The notes beneath the pieces were generated by a model, which saw only the letters and a list, made by a program, of their open reading frames with translations, had not been told where the DNA came from and did not search any database. From assembly GCA_003023165.1 (NCBI GenBank), contig PXSD01000116.1, positions 1-28,123 of the forward strand: 28,123 nucleotides of DNA, read 5' to 3'. This stretch comes from Halobacteriales archaeon QS_9_67_15 (GTDB lineage: Archaea > Halobacteriota > Halobacteria > Halobacteriales > Haloarculaceae). Numbering within the stretch: the stretch's first letter is position 1; each line of letters starts with the position of its first letter. Of this stretch, positions 23,290 to 28,123 are shown one piece after another. A program made the translations under genes and the position numbers.

Positions 23290-23871
23290 ATGAGCGACGC
23301 CACGGACGGCGAGGTCGCCGCGGACGGAGACGTCGCGACACCGGCGTCGGGCGGCGAGTCGGACGCCGAGGACAGCTACGGCGGTATCCTGACCGCCTTC
23401 CCCTACGCGATCCGAGCGAGCGACTCGCGCGTGTTCCAGACCTACGCCGCGGTCAGCGCCCTCTTTGCGGCCCTGATCGTCCTGCTGTTCGCGTTCGCAG
23501 TCGTCACCCTGCTGGGCGGGACCGCCAGCGCACCCGGTGGCTCGTTCACCTTCTCGCGAGCGTTCTTCATCTTCCTCATGTTCCTGGTCGTCGCACCGCT
23601 GGTCGCGCCCGTGTTGCTCGTGGCTCACCGCCACCGCAGGACGGAACCCGACGTTCGCTACGAGCGCGCGCTCGCGCTCTCGGGCTACGGCTTCCTCGTC
23701 GCGCTGTACCTGAGTCTCGTGATCACGACGCCCGCCGCGTTGCGGGAAGAGCCGGGCGGCCCGTTCGGCGCGGTCGCGGCGTTCCTCTACGGCCTGCCGA
23801 GACCTGCGGCCGCCGTCCCACCGGTGCTCGCCGCCGTCGTCATGTACCTCGCGTACCGTTGGTTCCGCTGA
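23290..23871 (+). CDS. Four-helix membrane protein, function unknown
   Basis: A 193-residue protein with an acidic soluble N-terminus (1-50, MSDATDGEVAADGD onward) and four predicted membrane helices at about 53-75, 91-113, 128-147 and 164-190. The second loop is basic (AHRHRR, 113-117), suggesting it faces the cytoplasm. It has no recognisable enzyme or transporter motif. A longer upstream frame exists, but the TATA box and the abrupt beginning of haloarchaeal-type acidic sequence favour the ATG at 23290. It lies just before a DUF5812-type gene on the same strand (80 bases between), so they may be co-transcribed. Confidence 0.8.
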   Translation: MSDATDGEVAADGDVATPASGGESDAEDSYGGILTAFPYAIRASDSRVFQTYAAVSALFAALIVLLFAFAVVTLLGGTASAPGGSFTFSRAFFIFLMFLVVAPLVAPVLLVAHRHRRTEPDVRYERALALSGYGFLVALYLSLVITTPAALREEPGGPFGAVAAFLYGLPRPAAAVPPVLAAVVMYLAYRWFR

Positions 23872-23951
23872 CTCGGCGGCCGCATCGACGGCACGGAGAA
23901 CGCCGAGTCGCCGTCGAAACGGGGAAAAGCCCCGGTCGGTTACACCTGCGC

Positions 23952-24410
23952 ATGAAAGAGGGCACCTTCGTCGTCACGGAGGCCGACGAGGAGTCGGCGA
24001 TCCTGCGCGACGTAAACGACGGACAGATCCACACGCTCGGGTCGAACCCCGACCTCTCGGTCGGCGACGCCGTCGAGGCGACGCTGGCCGCCGAGCCCCC
24101 GATGGAGGTCGTCTGGAACGTCGAGGAGACCACTCGCCAGTTCAGCGTCTCCGTCGAGGAGAGCGCCGAACCGCCGACCCAGCAGGCGCTCGACCTGGCC
24201 GCCGACCAGCCCGTCGGCGAGGTGGCCACCCGCGAACGCGCCGGGACCGGCGAGGTCCACGTCCTGACCGTCCCCGAGGAGAACACCGAGGCCGCCGTCG
24301 CTGACGTGCTCGACGACGACGCCACCGTCGAACGCGCCGCCCGCATCGGCGTCGAGCGCGTCGAGATCCGGTCGGAACCGGGCGTCGTCAGCGTTCGCTA
24401 TCTACCCTGA
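23952..24410 (+). CDS. DUF5812-type haloarchaeal protein, function unknown
   Basis: A 152-residue soluble protein, MKEGTFVVTEADEESAILRD onward, resembling from memory the haloarchaeal family DUF5812. An N-terminal beta-rich, OB-like half (1-75: TFVVTEADEESAILRD, VGDAVEATLAAEPPMEVVWNV) precedes a second alpha/beta half (95-152: EVHVLTVPEENTEAAVADVL, VERVEIRSEPGVVSVRYLP). There are no membrane helices and no catalytic motif. The ATG at 23952 is chosen from the start of the conserved-looking strand. It follows the membrane-protein gene. Function is unknown. Confidence 0.85.
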   Translation: MKEGTFVVTEADEESAILRDVNDGQIHTLGSNPDLSVGDAVEATLAAEPPMEVVWNVEETTRQFSVSVEESAEPPTQQALDLAADQPVGEVATRERAGTGEVHVLTVPEENTEAAVADVLDDDATVERAARIGVERVEIRSEPGVVSVRYLP

Positions 24411-24522
24411 GAGCGACGAGGACTGACGACACCGACCGGGTGGAAGTGGCACTCGTATCGCTACAGCCCAACTATACGGGTATCGCACTCATCCGACTAC
24501 GTCTCCTGGCCCTGGACGGAGA

Positions 24523-24849
24523 ATGACTGAGAAAGACACGTGTACTCACACGATGACTGACGGCGGGAGTGGGGTCGTCCTCGACTCGACGGCCGAGGAG
24601 CCGACGATACAGACGATTCTCCGCGGCGTCGCCGCGGCCAAGGGCGTCGACGAACTCGAACTGGACCCCCTCTACGAGCACGTCGATACGACCGCCCTGC
24701 AGAACCTCCTCGAACACGCGAGCGAGCAGGAGTCGTCTGTGAGCGTCCAGTTCTCGGTTGACGAGTGCACGGTCTCGGTGCGCTCCGACGACAGCGTCGA
24801 GGTCGTCAACGAGTCCGCCAGCCCGCCAACCAGTCCCCCGGACCAGTAG
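24523..24849 (+). CDS. HalOD1 output-domain protein
   Basis: A 108-residue protein made almost wholly of a HalOD1 domain, the small output module that haloarchaeal bacterio-opsin activator-like and signalling proteins carry. The usual pattern is visible: TIQTILRGVAAAKGVDELELDPLYEHVDTTALQNLL, then VSVQFSVDECTVSVRSDDSVEV. No sensor or DNA-binding domain is attached, so it may interact with partners. The ATG at 24523 follows GGAGA; an in-frame ATG at 24553 is the alternative. ACTATACGGG near 24469-24478 is a TATA candidate, giving a short leader. Its partners are unknown. Confidence 0.88.
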   Translation: MTEKDTCTHTMTDGGSGVVLDSTAEEPTIQTILRGVAAAKGVDELELDPLYEHVDTTALQNLLEHASEQESSVSVQFSVDECTVSVRSDDSVEVVNESASPPTSPPDQ

Positions 24850-24894
24850 TGACCGGCACCGTGCGGAGCGCTTCTCGGACGATTTCGACCGGCC

Positions 24895-25242
24895 TCACTC
24901 CGTCGGGCCGCCCGCGCTCTGGACGCGCCAGCCGCCCTCGATCCCACAGGCTTCGCGGACCGTGTACTCGATAGCCGTCGACTCGTCGACACGGTCGCCG
25001 CCGTCGACCGATTCGATCCGCAGCGGTACGTCGAGCGTGTCACCGCAACAGCCGACGCCCGTAAACTCCTCCGTGACCTGTCCCTCCTCGACGCGGCCCA
25101 GCGTCTTCCGGAGATAGGCGCGGTAGGGCCGTCCCTCGACGATATCCCGACCCCACGTGCTGAGGTCCGAGGGGTACGAGACGATGATCTCGGTGGCCGT
25201 CTCGACGGTGTCGCCGGTCGGCGTTCGGTCCGGTGCGTTCAT
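24895..25242 (-). CDS. Small haloarchaeal protein, function unknown
   Basis: A 115-residue acidic protein with no signal or membrane segment. The middle has a Cys pair (GVGCCGDTLDVPLRIESV, Cys65-Cys66) and a third Cys in REACGIEGGWRVQ, so metal or disulfide chemistry is possible but not shown. The beta-rich pattern with conserved-looking VTEEFTGVGCCGDTLDVPL suggests one compact domain. The ATG at 25242 is the first in frame. It is convergent with the HalOD1 gene (45 bases apart) and tandem with the damaged pepF gene. I do not recognise a family. Confidence 0.72.
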   Translation of the reverse strand: MNAPDRTPTGDTVETATEIIVSYPSDLSTWGRDIVEGRPYRAYLRKTLGRVEEGQVTEEFTGVGCCGDTLDVPLRIESVDGGDRVDESTAIEYTVREACGIEGGWRVQSAGGPTE

Positions 25243-25369
25243 GACACGGGATAGGAGCGTGACGCGGAAAGGGATTCTGTCGAGTGGGTTCGAGTCGAAA
25301 CGGAGGTGTCGAAGGGAGCGAGAGCGAGTGCGACGGTTCGAAGGACGGTCCGACGACGCCGCTATCGCG

Positions 25370-27186
25370 TCAGAGCAGTTCGGCGAACTCGTCGAGGAAC
25401 TCGTCGTACGTGCCGATAGCGGCCTCGATGGGGTCGGAGCTCGTCATGTCGACGCCGGCCGTCTCCAGCAGTTCGAGCGGGTACTCCCGGGACCCGCTGG
25501 CGAGGAACTCGCGGTAGCGTTCGGCGGCGGGTCCGCCCTCTTCGAGGATGTTCCGAGCGAGCGCGACGGCCGCCGAGATACCGGTCGAGTACTGGTAGAC
25601 GTAGAACGCCCGGTAGAAGTGCGGGATGCGCATCCACTCGCGGGCGATCCGGTCGTCGACGTCCGCGTCGGCGTAGTACTTCCGCTTGAGGTCGCCGTAC
25701 ACCTCGTCCAGTCGGTCGGCGGTCAGCGCTTCGCCGTTCTCCTCGAGCCTGTGGGTCTCGTGCTCGAACTCCGCGAACATGGTCTGGCGGAACAGCGTCG
25801 AGCGGAATCGCTCGAGGTACTGATTGAGGACGTGTCGGCGGAGCGTCTCGTCCTCCACGACGTCCAGCAGGTGGTGGGTCAACAGCGTCTCGTTGACGGT
25901 GCTGGCCACCTCGGCCACGAATATCTCGTAGGAGCTGTAGATGTACGGCTGGTGTTCGCTGGTGTACTCCGAGTGCAGCGAGTGGCCCAGCTCGTGGGCG
26001 AGCGTGTACATCGAGGCCACGTCGTCCTGGTAGTTCAGCAGGATGAACGGCTGGGAGTCGTAGGTCCCGCCCGAGTAGGCTCCGGACCGCTTGTTGTCGG
26101 TCTCGTAGACATCGACCCACCGGGAGTCCAGCCCGTCGGCGAGCCATGACTGGTACTCCTCGCCGAGCGGTTCGACGGCGCCGGTCACCCACTCGCGGGC
26201 CTGGTCGTACGCCACGTCGGGGCTCTCGCCCTCGACCATCGGGACGTAGAGGTCCCACATCTTCAGTTCGTCCGGCGAGTCAGACCCCGTCTGACTGCTC
26301 CGCGAGTCTGACGACTCGCGGACGCCGATGGACTGGCGCTTGAGGTCGGCGTGGCGCTGGAGCACGTCGAGGTTCTCGTCGACGGTATCCACGAGGGTAT
26401 CGTACACCTCGACGGGGACGTTCGGGCCGTCGAGGGCGGCTTCGCGGGCGGTGTCGTAGTTGCGAGCGCGGGCGAGTTTCACGTCGGTCTTGACGCTGTT
26501 CTTGTAGGCGGCGGCGATGGAATTCCTGTACGCCTCCCACTCGTCGTAGAAGGTTTCGTACACGTCCCGACGGAACTCGCGGTTCGGGTCCTCCTGAAGC
26601 GTCGTGAAGTTGTTGAGGGTGATCGGCTGGGGATCGCCGTCTGGGTCTTCGACAGTCGGGAACTCCACGTCCGCGTTCGTGAGCATGTTGTACACCTCGC
26701 CGGTCGAGCCGAGCACCTCGCCGAGTTCGGCGAGCAGGTTCTCGACTTCGGCCGAGCGGGTGTGTGGTTTCATCCGGAGCACGTCGTCGAAGTAGTGCTC
26801 GTACACGTCGAGGTCGGGGTTCTCGTCGACGTACTCCGCGACGGTCTCGCGGTCGAGTTCCTGGATCTCGGGGTCGAGGAAGCTCCCGGCGCTGGAGGCC
26901 TCGGAGGAGAGCGACTGGGCGCGGGAGGCCAGCGCCTGGTAGTGGCTGTCGGCGGTGTCCTCGTCGCGGCGCAGGCGGGCGCGCGCATGATCGCTTCGTA
27001 GGTCTCCAGCGTCGCCTGGAGGGTCTCGGGGTCGTCGGTCGCGCGCCCCTCGAAGGCCCGGAGGTCGTCGAGTCGCTCCCGGACGGACTCGAAGGCGGCC
27101 TCCCACTCCTCGTCGTCGGCGTAGAGGGACGCCAGATCCCACTTGTACTCCTCGGCGATATCGCTTCGTTCGGGCACCGAACTCAT
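25370..27186 (-). pseudogene. pepF: Oligoendopeptidase F, frame broken near 26983
   Basis: An M3-family zinc metallopeptidase of about 600 residues that cleaves oligopeptides in the cytoplasm. Its N-terminal part starts at the ATG at 27186 (MSSVPERSDIAEEYKWDLASLY) and reads to ETYEAIMR. The rest continues in another frame from about ARLRRDEDTADSHYQALASRAQS to the stop at 25370. The metal site HELGHS with a following Glu lies in the second part (MYTLAHELGHSLH), and the C-terminal half is complete. The join lies at about 26978-26988, where a GC-rich microrepeat occurs. Family members have roughly ten residues between the two halves (a helix ending Y-A-x-L/M-R-R-D-E-D). These are missing, so it looks like an out-of-frame deletion. 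An extra double hairpin is inserted in frame at 26278-26322. A sequencing error is not excluded. Confidence 0.85.
26278..26322. repeat. Double-hairpin insertion inside pepF
   Basis: AGTCAGAC-CCC-GTCTGACT (26278-26296) is followed by TCCGCGAGTC-TGAC-GACTCGCGGA (26299-26322). These are two perfect stems of 8 and 10 bases. They encode about 16 extra Ser-rich residues (VRESSDSRSSQTGSDS) between IG and DELKMW, where family members go straight from one to the other. The length keeps frame. It looks like a small repeat element domesticated into the coding sequence. Confidence 0.65.
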
Positions 27187-27474
27187 GGCCCCTGGTTTGA
27201 AGCGGACCGCCGTAAGTGTGTTTCATCCGGTGGGGTCGCCGAGGAGAGCGCGAGGAGTGGTCCGGACCCGGATCAGCAGGGACAGTCTGTTCGGGGCCGG
27301 GAGACGGAGATTCGGACTCGGCCTGCAAGGTGGTAGCTGACCCCGCCGCAGTCGCGGACGCAACGGGCCAGTCCCGCGACGCGACGGGCGACGACGGCCG
27401 GTCCGACGAGCGCAAAGCGCACTCACGGGACTGTGACTCCACGGTTTTTGCCGGCGGAGTCCGATGGCACCTGC
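27187..27474. promoter_or_regulatory. Divergent spacer between pepF and the M28 peptidase gene
   Basis: A 288-base gap with no credible gene. On the minus strand CACTTACGG near 27210-27218 is a possible TATA box for pepF. On the plus strand the T-run GGTTTTTG near 27453-27460 may serve the M28 gene. No strong hairpins or known sites were seen. Confidence 0.3.
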
Positions 27475-28123
27475 ATGGACGATTTCGACGTCGGAGACCA
27501 GGTCGCGGGCGCGCTCGGGCGGACCTGGCTCGACGACCGGCCCTGGCAGCTCCTCACACGACTGACCGAACTCGACGACCGACTTGGCGGCCACCCCGGC
27601 GACCGCCGCGCGGCCGAACTGGTGGCCGACGCCTTTGAGACCGCCGGTATCCGGAACGTCCACGCGGAGCGATTCGAACTGAATCGCTGGACGCGCGGGA
27701 CGACGGAGCTGGCAGTCACCGTCCCCGACCGCGGCGTCGAACGGTCCTTCGAGACGGTCGCACTGCCCTACTCCCCACCCTTCGAGGGCGAGGCACCGCT
27801 CGTCGACGTGGGCCACGGAACCCCGGCGGAACTCGACGAGGCGGACGTATCGGGGGCGGTCGCCGTGACGAAGACCGCGACCCCACCGGACTTCGGGCGA
27901 CCGTACCACCGCGCGGAGAAGGTCGGCCACGCGGCGGCCGCGGGCGCGGAGGCGTTCGTCTTCACCAACCACGTCCCCGGCCAGCTCCCACCGACCGGCT
28001 CGCTCCGGTTCGACGGCGAGGCCGCGATCCCCGGGCTGGGGGTGAGCGCCGAGTCCGGCAAGTGGCTCCGCGAGTACGCGGCGGAGGGTGCCCGTGTTCG
28101 CGTCCGCATCGACGCCGAGACCG
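27475..28123 (+). CDS. M28-family peptidase, N-terminal part (cut by window edge)
   Basis: The first 216 residues of a protein that continues beyond the window. The N-terminal helical part has TRLTELDDRLGGHPGDRRAAELVADAFETAGIRNVHAERFEL, typical of the start of M28 aminopeptidases. It runs into an inserted PA-type domain (about 85-205: PLVDVGHGTPAELDEADVSGAVAVTK, HAAAAGAEAFVFTNHVPGQLP, IPGLGVSAESG). The zinc-binding residues and catalytic Asp/Glu would lie downstream and are not visible. There is no signal peptide, so a cytoplasmic or non-classical location is likely. The ATG at 27475 starts the conserved region. Family call is by domain pattern. Confidence 0.85.
   Translation, partial: MDDFDVGDQVAGALGRTWLDDRPWQLLTRLTELDDRLGGHPGDRRAAELVADAFETAGIRNVHAERFELNRWTRGTTELAVTVPDRGVERSFETVALPYSPPFEGEAPLVDVGHGTPAELDEADVSGAVAVTKTATPPDFGRPYHRAEKVGHAAAAGAEAFVFTNHVPGQLPPTGSLRFDGEAAIPGLGVSAESGKWLREYAAEGARVRVRIDAET

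Noticed and set aside
24411..24522. Possible riboswitch or small RNA before the HalOD1 gene
   Set aside because: Only a TATA-like sequence and a GGAGA site were found; no stable stem.
27216..27638. Plus-strand frame across the pepF/M28 spacer
   Set aside because: Arg-rich, overlaps the true M28 start in another frame and shows no family likeness.

Overview
This window is a stretch of euryarchaeal, halophilic (class Halobacteria) chromosome. The DNA is GC-rich with strong third-position G/C. The proteins are acidic and Asp/Glu-rich. Many genes have a TATA-like box 25-30 bases before the ATG and little or no leader. The gene content is archaeal: a PAN proteasome ATPase, aIF5B, Nob1, a secF-secD operon in archaeal order, pyruvoyl arginine decarboxylase, a halocyanin-like lipoprotein, a HalOD1 protein and several small families seen mainly in haloarchaea. 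I cannot assign genus or species. No tRNA, rRNA, CRISPR array, intact insertion sequence or replication origin was seen.

Layout. (1) 1-7583 is core: RNase HII, a DUF5783-type protein, a CutA1-like protein, secF-secD, PAN, pyruvoyl arginine decarboxylase, a DUF5811-type protein and a small membrane protein. (2) 7684-17047 is a compact nitrogen/amine cluster, visibly less GC-rich by eye. It holds an Amt ammonium channel, a type-III/GlnT-like glutamine synthetase translationally coupled to a DUF1116 protein, a class-I glutamine amidotransferase, a ZIP-like membrane protein, a PII signalling protein, a copper/TPQ amine oxidase and a divergently transcribed TrmB-type regulator. (3) 17106-28123 is core again: aIF5B, a halocyanin-like lipoprotein, a PRC-barrel protein fused tail-to-head with Nob1, a tiny ribbon-helix-helix-like protein, a CPBP protease, glucose-6-phosphate isomerase, a membrane protein, a DUF5812-type protein, a HalOD1 protein, an unrecognised small protein, a damaged oligoendopeptidase F gene and the start of an M28 peptidase cut by the window edge.

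The most interesting part is the 9.4 kb cluster. My reading is that primary amines are oxidised by the copper enzyme, ammonium is taken up or recaptured by Amt and a GS-type ligase, PII senses nitrogen status, the ZIP-like protein may serve metal supply, and TrmB controls the operon. The amidotransferase and DUF1116 protein have no settled role. One option is a gamma-glutamyl-amine route with ligase and hydrolase both present; another is carbamoyl or oxamate-type chemistry with a lone AllG-like subunit. The assignments to families are good; the pathway is inference.

The intergenic DNA carries several structured elements: two related post-stop repeats whose hairpin stems differ in sequence but keep pairing (after rnhB and pan), a tandem of hairpins containing GCGAAGC near 23000-23124, a lone hairpin like an IS200/IS605 end at 6881-6914, a long terminal-inverted element at 20602-20671, a perfect palindrome at the pgi start, and a double hairpin inserted in frame within pepF. 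pepF also shows a frame break with probable loss of about ten codons.
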